A stretch of DNA of 64,000 nucleotides from contig NC_087389.1 in NCBI RefSeq assembly GCF_963675165.1, positions 2,018,001 to 2,082,000 of the forward strand. Reading direction: 5' to 3'. Each line of letters begins with the position of its first letter. The first letter of the stretch is position 1. The translations under genes and the position numbers were made by a program. Of this stretch, positions 23,401 to 37,721 are shown piece after piece. This stretch comes from Halichondria panicea. Taxonomy: Eukaryota; Porifera; Demospongiae; Suberitida; Halichondriidae. A model generated the notes under the pieces. The model was not told the DNA's origin, did not search any database, and saw only the letters and a list, made by a program, of their open reading frames with translations.

Positions 23401-24494
23401 CTCAACACATGCATGTAAACAACAGATTCACTCGTTAACCGTCTGTGACTCGAAATTATATACCATCATATTTCAATGGAAGCTTCAGCCTTGCATATAA
23501 TAGCTCCTCACAAACGCAAAGAGTATTACGACTACAGGAAACTTCTAAGTCAAATCCACTAGGCTATAATTAGGAGTACAGAATGGTCAGTATTCTCTAT
23601 TGAGTGCACTAGTTGAGCACTTGCCTCGCTTACATTTTCCAGGTCACTACCAATCTGGGGGGTAGGTGCTACCACATCGTTGCCATTGAGTACAGGGACC
23701 ACTTTCATGCTCAGAAGGGCATTCATTGTGTTGAGCAAATTCCTTTGACTGCTGCCATGGGTCAGATCGTTGGAGGTGATTAGTACCTGTGGTTGTTTAT
23801 ATGCCAGTAATCCACACATTTAGCAATACAATGTCACGAAAATATATACGTTAGAAGCTAGAGAACTACCTGAGCACAGCTGATTCCATACTGGGCAAAC
23901 ATGGTCTCATAGAGCGTCATGAGTCCGACCTGCCCTGATGCAGCACATGCCCTGGGTTCCAAGTCCTCCCCCTCTGAGTAGGTGGTCTCACGAGAGTTCA
24001 GAAGTGCGTGTCTCACACTTCGGGACAACTGCTTTTCTTGTCTCATACTCTGCTTTCCAATGGCCACTGCACCACTGGTCACTACTACCACATCTTTGCC
24101 ACGATTGTGTAGCCATGACACCTGTACCAAAGACAACATACAGATGAGAGTTATATAGGTCTATCTGCACAGAAAATAATAAAAATGTTACCCCATAATC
24201 CAACGTATACATATACATAGGTGGTGATATATATAGGCATTGTGTTTAACAATCCCAAGGCCTGACCTGCTCAATTATACTTGCTAGTCTCCCTAGGGCA
24301 ATTCCACACTCATCGTCCCTAGTAATCACAGCTGATCCCAACTTGACAACAATCCTCCTGCTGTTAGCAAGGTCTCCCCTTACTGCTGCAATCTTCCTCT
24401 CAGTCTTCAGTCCACTATACCTCCTCACAGGGGCTTTGAGGCTGATGTGTGTCTGCAATGACTTTACCTTGCTCTGTGTGAGAAGCCTCCACAT
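20424..24494 (-). CDS. ALDH18A1: Delta-1-pyrroline-5-carboxylate synthase (glutamate 5-kinase + gamma-glutamyl phosphate reductase)
   Basis: Bifunctional mitochondrial enzyme turning glutamate into P5C, the precursor of proline and ornithine. Exons (reading down): 24267-24494, 23870-24121, 23634-23786, 23017-23235, 22704-22875, 22529-22572, 22150-22467, 21611-21748, 21310-21508, 20892-21200, 20424-20740. Phases agree, giving 2349 nt and 782 residues; animal enzymes are about 795. The basic, acid-poor N-terminus [13 protein letters not shown] fits a mitochondrial targeting peptide. The kinase half shows [35 protein letters not shown] and [11 protein letters not shown]. The reductase half shows [52 protein letters not shown] (catalytic Cys) and [24 protein letters not shown] diverges from its 5' side. 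Confidence 0.97.
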
Positions 24495-24714
24495 TTTTGC
24501 TGCTATCTATTCTGAAGAGTTAAGTTTTATATTTTATAGTATTTGATACAGACACACTGAATTCTAGCTTCCAAGCTAGCTAGCTACAGTGCATTTATCA
24601 CAACATGATAACACAAAAGCCTTTGTCCTTGCATGCATCTGTGTGGCTTCCATGACCTGCGAAGATTCATGGAATTGAGTTAACGACCATTTACCAAATA
24701 AATCATTGTTCAAG
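24495..24714. promoter_or_regulatory. Divergent P5CS/TIPRL promoter region
   Basis: The start codons of P5CS (24494, minus) and TIPRL (24715, plus) are only 220 bp apart, so both promoters and 5' UTRs must share this stretch. It contains CTAGCTAGCTAG-like palindromes and no clear TATA box at a standard distance. The same arrangement is kept at 41795-42014. Confidence 0.6.
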
Positions 24715-26776
24715 ATGGCCAGGACTCCTGCTGCTAGTAGAAATGAGTTTGAAGCCGGCCCATGGCGGTTCCTGGTTGTTAAGAACCACATATTGAGGTC
24801 AAGCTGTGAGAGAGGTAGAGAAAATGGCTGTGATTCTGATAATGGAGATCTCTGCACTGTGTGTAGGTACGTAGGTGCTCGTCGTCATACGTGGCCGTGG
24901 GCAAACATAAATGTCGCAGTATAGTTTTAGGTATAGTTACGGTAATCTCACGGCTTGGTAAAATGTTTATGTGATCTCTTAATCGTTACATCTTTAACTC
25001 GTAAATAAAGTACATTTTGCTACCATGATCATGATACTATACAAACTCAGGTATGGCCATGAGCTGAATCTCCCCTCGCTTCCAGAGATGGTATTCCCAG
25101 AGAGTCGGCTAGAGTTAGAGCACGAGTGTGGTTGTGTGCTCAGCTTCATCACCCTGGATGCCCTCAAGCTCATCAACTCTACAGAGGAGCCACTCAAAGT
25201 GGCAGCTGCTGAAGACTGGGTCAAAACAAGGTGACATCTGCTAGCACTTTTTGCTTGTCATGATTATTGTCCACATCATTTGGAATGTGTAAACTTAGTA
25301 TGGTACTGAAGTTATTGCTGTGCCTGTTTAGCCCTGTTGCAAAGATTCTACAAACCCTGAAACAATGGCAGACTTAAAGCTAATTAACGTTTTGACAACG
25401 TGATGTACCGAATGATAATTGCCATGTCTGCTTTTTATAGAGGTACCGGTCTGCAGGAGGTTGGAGTAGTGGTGAAACCGTTTGATTGGACCTACACCAC
25501 CGACTACAAAGGAACCCTCTCTAGCAAAGGAACCACTAACTTGGAGGTGAGAGAGAGTATATGTATACACTCTATCAGTCTATTGTTGGAATTATCGCTG
25601 TTGATTTTTCTTTATTCCCGGCCATTATAGGCTACAAGTTCTTTAGCAATTATAGACATTCCATGGCCCTCTAGAGATATTCCACTTAGCAAATTGTCTA
25701 CTCGCAGGTGACTGACACCAGTGATCGTATAGACTTTGAGCAGCTTAAACAGCAAGAGCAGATATTCTTCTACGATGAGGTGATCTTGTACGAAGATGAG
25801 CTGGCAGACAATGGGACAGCTGTGTTCAGTGTGAAGATTGTGAGTTGGAGGGATGCATTCGGAGACTTTGAAATCCCTACCTGATTGTAGCTTCTTAGAT
25901 TTGGGCCGTCAGTAATCCCTACTCATACGTATCTTCAGTTTCAAGTCCAGTCAAAAGATACGGAACTATGTACTGTACAGTCTTTCTCTTCCATGCCTGC
26001 AAAGTGCTATTAATGTACGTATGTTATGTTATGTTTTTTTGTTCAATGAATTGCAGAGGGTGATGGCGAGTGGTTTTTTTATTCTGTCACGCTTCTTCTT
26101 ACGAGTGGACGGTGTGTTAGTGAGGATGAATGAGAGTCGCTTCTACCACCAGGTGAATGCTTGTTGTGGATCAAAAAAATAAGTAATGTCCTTCCTGCCT
26201 GAAGCGAGTTTGACACCACCACTTCACATTCCTATTAAAGGATAAGTGCATGTTATGTTATCAGGTCACATGGTGTTTCTCTTCTCTAGGCTGGCACCGA
26301 CCATATCCTCCGTGAATACACGAGTAAGGAAGCAAAGATAGCAGATCTGAAGGTAAGCGAAAACTGATACCCACGGCTTTAGTGCTATTCTGCAATCTGC
26401 ACCTTCTCGTTGTGCATTGCTGATTAAGCACCCAAAAATCACACGCTATACTCATGCATTTAGTTTTTCAAGATGCTAGCACGTTTAGTGCTCTTCGCTA
26501 AATTTATGTTGGTCCAGTTGGCATCGATGTGGACCCACATACCCCACTGACACCACCACCCTTTATTTTTGGCTTGATAATTCATCGTGGTTGCTAGGCG
26601 ATGATCCATACACATGCTATATATCCACACAGCGAAAGGAAATCTCTGTTCCTCACATGCAGGTCCACCCCTCACTACTCACTGACCCCAACAAACTGGG
26701 AAGCGTTCTACCCACCAAGGAACTCACTATTCACAAAATCACTATTCCTAAACAGACTACAAGTTTAACTACATAA
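24715..26776 (+). CDS. TIPRL: TIP41-like protein (copy 1, intact)
   Basis: Regulator that binds catalytic subunits of PP2A-type phosphatases; the yeast homologue Tip41 acts in TOR signalling. Exons: 24715-24866, 25051-25230, 25441-25546, 25708-25839, 26057-26152, 26290-26352, 26663-26776. Phases agree, giving 843 nt and 280 residues; the family is about 270. Recognisable family blocks are [41 protein letters not shown], the [13 protein letters not shown] block, [34 protein letters not shown], and a tail [16 protein letters not shown]. It converges with gene X, whose stop is 103 bp downstream. Confidence 0.95.
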
Positions 26777-28364
26777 TTTTGTGGACTATAAGTAAAATAT
26801 TTATACGGGTATAAATTATATTCATGATAGAAATTTTGCAAAAAAGTGAAAAAGATAAATTTTATGTCCCTCACAAAATTATCTAGTAACCATTTTGTCC
26901 CACAGTTGCTTAACATGGCCAGTAACATTTGACAGCATGCTGTGCATGTTTCCAGACTGTTTGGTAGTGGGAAGGTCCTGGGGTAATAGGTAAGGGTCAT
27001 CACATCCATGGGCAAGTGGCAAACACACAACTTACCCCTTTAATCAATGTTTGGATAGCTGTTTCAAACTGGTCTGAACTGAACTGGCTAAAGCAGATCG
27101 AATTTCTACCATCACCTGCAGAAAATAAAGGTTTAATACATTAACGCCGACATAATCGATGTGATTGGCCTCTAGCTAGTTACCTCCTGATTTATCAGTG
27201 GTAAGTTAAGGTTTTCATACGACAACTTTGGACAAAGGCAGCTGTATGCTCACATTGCCTTCTGTATACTCACAAGTAGGCCTCAGTAGTCTACAGCCTC
27301 TAGCTGAATCAGCCACACCCAGAGCCGCACCTCTCACCTTACAAAGTCCTAAAAGTTGATTTGCGATACCAGCAGAAGCCCGGTTGGTACTTGATATAAG
27401 ACTCACGAATATAGCTGAATCAGCAATAAACTACAATATAATTATAGTAGTTCTTATAGTTCGATGGTTGCACAGTTCCATGATTTTCCACAGTTCCATG
27501 GTTCCACCGTTCCATGGTTCCACGGTTCCTACAGTTCCACGGTTCCATAGTTCCATCGTTCCTACAGTTCCATGCTTCCACCGTTCCATGGTTCCATGGT
27601 TCCATAGTTCCATGGTTCCAAGCGTTCCATGGTTCCAAGCATTCCCTGGTTCCATGGTTCCACAGTTCCATGGTTCCACCGTTCCACAGTTCCATGGTTC
27701 CACGGTTCCATGGTTCCATGGTTCCACACTTCCATGGTTCTATGGTTCCACGGTTCCACGGTTCCATAGTTCCACGATTCCACAGTTCCATGGTTCCACC
27801 ATTCCATGGTTCCATGGTTCCATAGTTCCTATACAGTTCCATTGTTCCACAGTTCCATGGTTCCATAGTTCCATGGTTCCACAGTTCCATGGTTCCAAGC
27901 GTTCCATGGTTCCACGGTTCCACGGTTCCATAGTTCCACGGTTCCACGGTTCCAAGCGTTCCATGGTTCCACAGTTCCATGGTTCCACAGTTCCATGGTT
28001 CTATGGTTCCACATCCATGGTTCCACGGTTCCATGGTTCCACAGTTCCATTGTTCCACGGTTCTATGGTTCCACGGTTCCATAATTCCACCGTTCCATAG
28101 TTCCATAGTTCCTACAGTTTCATGGTTCCTACAGTTCCATGGTTCCATGGTTCCACAGTTTCCATGCTTCCACAGTTCCATGGTTCCACAGTTCCATGGT
28201 TCCACGGTTCCATAGTTCCATGGTTCCACGGTTCCATAGTTCCATAGTTCCTACAGTTCCATGGTTCCACAGTTCCATGGTTCCACATTTCCATGGTTCC
28301 ATAGTTCCATGGTTCCACGGTTCCATAGTTCCATGGTTCCACAGTTCCATGGTTCCATAGTTCC
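26393..28364 (+). repeat. Left arm of a large inverted repeat
   Basis: The reverse complement of this segment is 29330-31301; paired coordinates sum to 57694 throughout. It holds TIPRL intron 6 (part) and exon 7, the gene X 3' end and the first part of the satellite. Arms are almost base-identical. The N gap lies in the 965-bp spacer. Confidence 0.95.
26879..27381 (-). pseudogene. Gene X, 3' exons, interrupted by a satellite element (copy 1)
   Basis: Unidentified gene. The last exon 26879-26977 encodes 32 residues ending LWDKMVTR and a stop. The previous exon 27036-27115 encodes NSICFSQFSSDQFETAIQTL. Upstream coding runs from 27274 (donor GTGAGT, phase fits) to the element boundary at 27381 and includes ASAGIANQLLGLCK and ADSARGCRLLRPTC. 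All splice sites and phases match. At 27382 the reading frame runs into the terminal repeat of the foldback element. In copy B the far flank of that element restores an open frame (see findings), so the exon was split by the insertion. Function unknown; I found no known motif. Confidence 0.6.
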
Positions 28365-30312
28365 TACAGTTCCATGGTTCCACCGTTCCATGGTTCCACA
28401 GTTCCATGGTTCCATAGTTCCTACAGTTCCATGGTTCCACCGTTCCATGGTTCCACAGTTCCATGGTTCCATAGTTCCATAGTTCCATGGTTCCATAGTT
28501 CCTACAGTTCCATAGTTCCATAGTTCCACCGTTCCATGGTTCCACCGTTCCATGGTTCCATAGTCCCATGGTTCCAAGCGTTCCATGGTTCCATGGTTCC
28601 ATAGTTCCATGGTTCCAAGCGTTCCATGGTTTCACAGTTCCATGGTTCCACAGTTCCATGGTTCCACCGTTCCATGGTTCCACCGTTCCATGGTTCCACC
28701 GTTCCATGGTTCCAAGCGTTCCATAGTTCCATGGTTCCAAGCGTTCCATGGTTCCATACTTCCATGGTTGCAAGCGTTCCATGGTTCCATACTTCCATGG
28801 TTGCAAGCGTTCCATGGTTCCACGGTTCCATGGTTTCACAGTTCCAAGCGTTCCATGGTTCCACAGTTCCATGGTTCCATAGTTCCATGGTTCCACAGTT
28901 CCATGGTTCCACGGTTCCAAGCGTTCCATGGTTCCATAGTTTCAAGCGTTCCATGGTTCCATAGTTCCAAGCGTTCCATGGTTCCATAGTTCCATGGTTC
29001 CATGGTTCCAAGTATTCCAAGCGTTCCATGGTTCCATAGTTCCATGGCTCCGTAGTTTCAAGCGTTCCATGGTTCCATAGTTCCAAGTATTCCAAGCGTT
29101 CCATGGTTCCATAGTTCCATGGTTCCAAGNNNNNNNNNNNNNNNNNNNNNNNNNNNNNNNNNNNNNNNNNNNNNNNNNNNNNNNNNNNNNNNNNNNNNNN
29201 NNNNNNNNNNNNNNNNNNNNNNNNNNNNNNNNNNNNNNNNNNNNNNNNNNNNNNNNNNNNNNNNNNNNNNNNNNNNNNNNNNNNNNNNNNNNNNNNNNNN
29301 NNNNNNNNNNNNNNNNNNNNNNNNNNNNNGGAACTATGGAACCATGGAACTGTGGAACCATGGAACTATGGAACCGTGGAACCATGGAACTATGGAACCA
29401 TGGAAATGTGGAACCATGGAACTGTGGAACCATGGAACTGTAGGAACTATGGAACTATGGAACCGTGGAACCATGGAACTATGGAACCGTGGAACCATGG
29501 AACTGTGGAACCATGGAACTGTGGAAGCATGGAAACTGTGGAACCATGGAACCATGGAACTGTAGGAACCATGAAACTGTAGGAACTATGGAACTATGGA
29601 ACGGTGGAATTATGGAACCGTGGAACCATAGAACCGTGGAACAATGGAACTGTGGAACCATGGAACCGTGGAACCATGGATGTGGAACCATAGAACCATG
29701 GAACTGTGGAACCATGGAACTGTGGAACCATGGAACGCTTGGAACCGTGGAACCGTGGAACTATGGAACCGTGGAACCGTGGAACCATGGAACGCTTGGA
29801 ACCATGGAACTGTGGAACCATGGAACTATGGAACCATGGAACTGTGGAACAATTGAACTGTATAGGAACTATGGAACCATGGAACCATGGAATGGTGGAA
29901 CCATGGAACTGTGGAATCGTGGAACTATGGAACCGTGGAACCGTGGAACCATAGAACCATGGAAGTGTGGAACCATGGAACCATGGAACCGTGGAACCAT
30001 GGAACTGTGGAACGGTGGAACCATGGAACTGTGGAACCATGGAACCAGGGAATGCTTGGAACCATGGAACGCTTGGAACCATGGAACTATGGAACCATGG
30101 AACCATGGAACGGTGGAAGCATGGAACTGTAGGAACGATGGAACTATGGAACCGTGGAACTGTAGGAACCGTGGAACCATGGAACGGTGGAACCATGGAA
30201 CTGTGGAAAATCATGGAACTGTGCAACCATCGAACTATAAGAACTACTATAATTATATTGTAGTTTATTGCTGATTCAGCTATATTCGTGAGTCTTATAT
30301 CAAGTACCAACC
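27382..30312. mobile_element. Foldback-like element with octamer satellite arms (copy 1, contains the gap)
   Basis: Starts GGTTGGTACTTGATATAAG, has about 75 bp of unique terminal sequence, then hundreds of copies of an 8-bp unit GTTCCAYR (with occasional AAGC spacers) in plus orientation up to 29129. After the gap the same satellite runs in the opposite orientation (29330 to about 30235) and ends with the complementary terminal sequence. The structure matches copy B at 44705-46394, which is complete. Here the flanks on both sides are the same gene X sequence inverted, so no independent target duplication can be read. Confidence 0.75.
29130..29329. other. Assembly gap of 200 N
   Basis: Exactly 200 ambiguous bases within the satellite. 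A round number indicates a scaffolding placeholder of unknown true size. Confidence 0.98.
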
Positions 30313-30815
30313 GGGCTTCTGCTGGTATCGCAAATCAACTTTTAGGACTTTGTAAGGTGAGAGGTGCGGCTCTGGGTGTGGCTGATTCAGCTAGAGGCTG
30401 TAGACTACTGAGGCCTACTTGTGAGTATACAGAAGGCAATGTGAGCATACAGCTGCCTTTGTCCAAAGTTGTCGTATGAAAACCTTAACTTACCACTGAT
30501 AAATCAGGAGGTAACTAGCTAGAGGCCAATCACATCGATTATGTCGGCGTTAATGTATTAAACCTTTATTTTCTGCAGGTGATGGTAGAAATTCGATCTG
30601 CTTTAGCCAGTTCAGTTCAGACCAGTTTGAAACAGCTATCCAAACATTGATTAAAGGGGTAAGTTGTGTGTTTGCCACTTGCCCATGGATGTGATGACCC
30701 TTACCTATTACCCCAGGACCTTCCCACTACCAAACAGTCTGGAAACATGCACAGCATGCTGTCAAATGTTACTGGCCATGTTAAGCAACTGTGGGACAAA
30801 ATGGTTACTAGATAA
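30313..30815 (+). pseudogene. Gene X 3' exons, inverted copy
   Basis: Mirror of 26879-27381, now on the plus strand: coding piece to 30420, exon 30579-30658 and last exon 30717-30815 ending with the stop. It has no upstream exons, because the satellite element lies directly in front. Confidence 0.6.
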
Positions 30816-30917
30816 TTTTGTGAGGGACATAAAATTTATCTTTTTCACTTTTTTGCAAAATTTCTATCATGAATATAATTTATACCCGTATAAATATTTT
30901 ACTTATAGTCCACAAAA

Positions 30918-31301
30918 TTATGTAGTTAAACTTGTAGTCTGTTTAGGAATAGTGATTTTGTGAATAGTGAGTTCCTTGGTGGGTAGAACGCTTCCCAGTT
31001 TGTTGGGGTCAGTGAGTAGTGAGGGGTGGACCTGCATGTGAGGAACAGAGATTTCCTTTCGCTGTGTGGATATATAGCATGTGTATGGATCATCGCCTAG
31101 CAACCACGATGAATTATCAAGCCAAAAATAAAGGGTGGTGGTGTCAGTGGGGTATGTGGGTCCACATCGATGCCAACTGGACCAACATAAATTTAGCGAA
31201 GAGCACTAAACGTGCTAGCATCTTGAAAAACTAAATGCATGAGTATAGCGTGTGATTTTTGGGTGCTTAATCAGCAATGCACAACGAGAAGGTGCAGATT
31301 T
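30918..31301 (-). pseudogene. TIPRL last exon fragment, inverted
   Basis: Exon 7 of TIPRL (30918-31031, 37 residues plus stop) and part of intron 6. The other six exons are missing because the inverted arm stops at 31301. Not functional alone. Confidence 0.85.
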
Positions 31302-35444
<4,143 letters not shown>

Positions 35445-36053
35445 TGAATCATCATGCATGACTCTGTTTATTGTTGATTTCTGTGTTTTTACGCCACTTT
35501 GTTGATTGCTGACTATTGCTGACTGTGCACAAACGTTTATTTATAAAAATGATGTTCTTGGATATTGACTCTGAGCACATGATTTAATAACCCAGCTAGT
35601 AGATAACTTATACTAGTGATGCCTCTTGGAACTGGACTGAGGTTTTTCTTTATGTGAGTGTGAATGCAGTTACATAAACTATAGCTAGGCTATGACATAG
35701 CCTATGTTAGCTATGTAGCTAGGCATGGCCGGCCATGGTGGTATCTGTGTTTTCCCTTTTTATGCTGATTGTATTATTACAGGTTCTGAGGTAGATATAT
35801 CTGTTGTAGTCTATATATATACCCCATGTAGAGATATGTACACACTTAATACTTTTAATTATAAATAAAAATCTCAAATTTTAAGAAAAAGAGAAAAAGT
35901 GCCACTCATTTTAATATTAATTTAAATAGTGCCAACATTATTTTACTTCTTGTCAATTAGCGTTTTAAATCAGACGATTTTTGCAGTTTTTTCGAAGTAT
36001 ATACAATGTAGTTGATAATAAAAGCATAGATGCAATTATAATAATGGTTTCAG

Positions 36054-36175
36054 GAAGTTCATGAATGAGGTTGGTGAGAGGCGACTGGCTGAGTCCTACC
36101 TGTTCAGGAGACTGGCTCAACTGACCATCTACCAGTGGACCAAACTCTCTGATATGACTGGCACACACATGCACA
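36054..36175 (+). CDS. Lone exon of an unidentified gene, second copy
   Basis: Identical in arrangement to 18756-18877, with the same acceptor and GTGAGT donor. See that entry. Confidence 0.45.
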
Positions 36176-37721
36176 GTGAGTGATGACAGCTGTATATTCT
36201 AATAGTTACCTTTACTTCCGTATAGCGCCACATTTTCTTAAGGACCAACTGTTTCACGGATTTTATATTTGAGGATTGAGTTTCAAAGTAGACTCTCGTT
36301 AATCCTTGGGACAGTACAGTTTGGCCGCGTTAGCGAGGTGGCTGCATTTTAGAAAGTGGCCCCAGCTCATTCACGGTCCTACCTCAAATCCAATGGTTAA
36401 TTTAGCGGTTCTGTTTCGTCTCGAGGATAAAAATCATTATAATTGCGCTCTCTCTTCCAATTTTCTTTGCCAAACAACACCCAAAACGTATATCCGGCCG
36501 CATTATAAGTATAAAAAAACTAGTTTGGAAAGATCAGAACAGAATAGCGAGGTGGCCGCAGCGAGTTTTGTGTAGTAATGATCTAGCTAGCAATCTGTGC
36601 CAAACGAAACGACCAGCTAGTATATCGAGGTGACCGTAATTCAGAGAGCTGAATTGAGATACTCTACTGTATTTCATGGCCATAATTGTCTAGGTTCAAG
36701 ATCGAATGAATGTCTTTGTCACCTCCTATAATATAACACACTTTCCAGCCGAGTTGCCTCTAAAATAACGCTAGGTCACCAACTAGGCCTGGTGGTATTG
36801 ATTGTATCTGGGCGTGGTTAGGAACCAAAAAACAAAAGCAAAGAGATTTTGCTAGAACAACACACCTGTCGACAAGGGCCAGCAGTGTTGGTTTATTAGC
36901 TCTATTAGCTTGTAGTCCATCACAAAAGGCAGTAATTGATAGCAAGAAACTTGCCATACCATGTTGAAAACCAGACAAAGACGTTTCTTCCTTCTGACAG
37001 GAGCTTGAGAGCCTGGGCCTGTTTTGCAATGAGAAGGAGGCCTTCTTGTTTCCGCAAGACAATGTATACGTCAATCTGAACAACTTAAACTTGCCATAGC
37101 TAGCTAGCTAGATAATCTATGGCTAGAGATTTTAGTGCTTGAGAGCATACACAGAGCTAAATTACGATATTAAACTTATACGGGGAAATATGACAGGAAA
37201 CAAAATGTGAAGAATCTGTTTCTGATTTCTGCCACGCCCAGATACAATCAATATCAGGTCGTATTTTTCAACTTCGTTCTATATATTAAACAAAATTTAC
37301 CTGGGAACGAGGCTAAGTTTCTGGCATGATATGGTTCAATGGCTACCAACCATGCATACAATGTACATGATATCTGACTCGTAGCTAGCTGCATGCTGTG
37401 CCTCCTATGCAGGTATATCGACTGGCAGAGTGACCAAGAACTTTTTACAGAACTTGCAACGTGAAATGAAGAAAATTCAAGGTCCAAAAACATGATGGTA
37501 TTAAAATGGTTGTATAATTCCAACTTTTTTTTTTATCCTCACTTAATTTATGGCATCACACATTAAATATCATGTTGTATACATGTATAATAATTATGCA
37601 CTCAGTTCTCTATATACAACATGATTATGTAAAACTAATTATTAAATGAGGGGATTGAATCCATGTGAATTAATGAGTGTACAAAAATATGACAACAAAA
37701 TAAAAAATACGCTCATTTGAT

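Larger units (their letters stand above)
29330..31301 (-). repeat. Right arm of the large inverted repeat
   Basis: Reverse complement of 26393-28364. It ends abruptly at about 31301 inside TIPRL intron 6, where the sequence jumps to the RTCB exon 3/intron 3 border (31302 onward, like 14003). The breakpoint GCAGATT/TGTCGGGG shows only about 1 bp of shared sequence. Confidence 0.95.

Noticed and set aside
27215-27406. Single continuous ORF reading from the element end through gene X (MSLISSTNRASAGIANQ...)
   Set aside because: The first residues come from the terminal repeat of the inserted element. The true upstream sequence lies across the insertion. The ORF's last part also reads past a consensus GTGAGT donor.
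27384-30310. Long ORFs (up to 269 codons) of VPWFHSSM / MEPWNHGT repeats, also a 393-codon ORF at 44743-45924
   Set aside because: They are translations of the 8-bp satellite, which is open in several frames on both strands because 24 bp is a multiple of both 8 and 3. Their composition is purely repeat-driven and one runs through the N gap.
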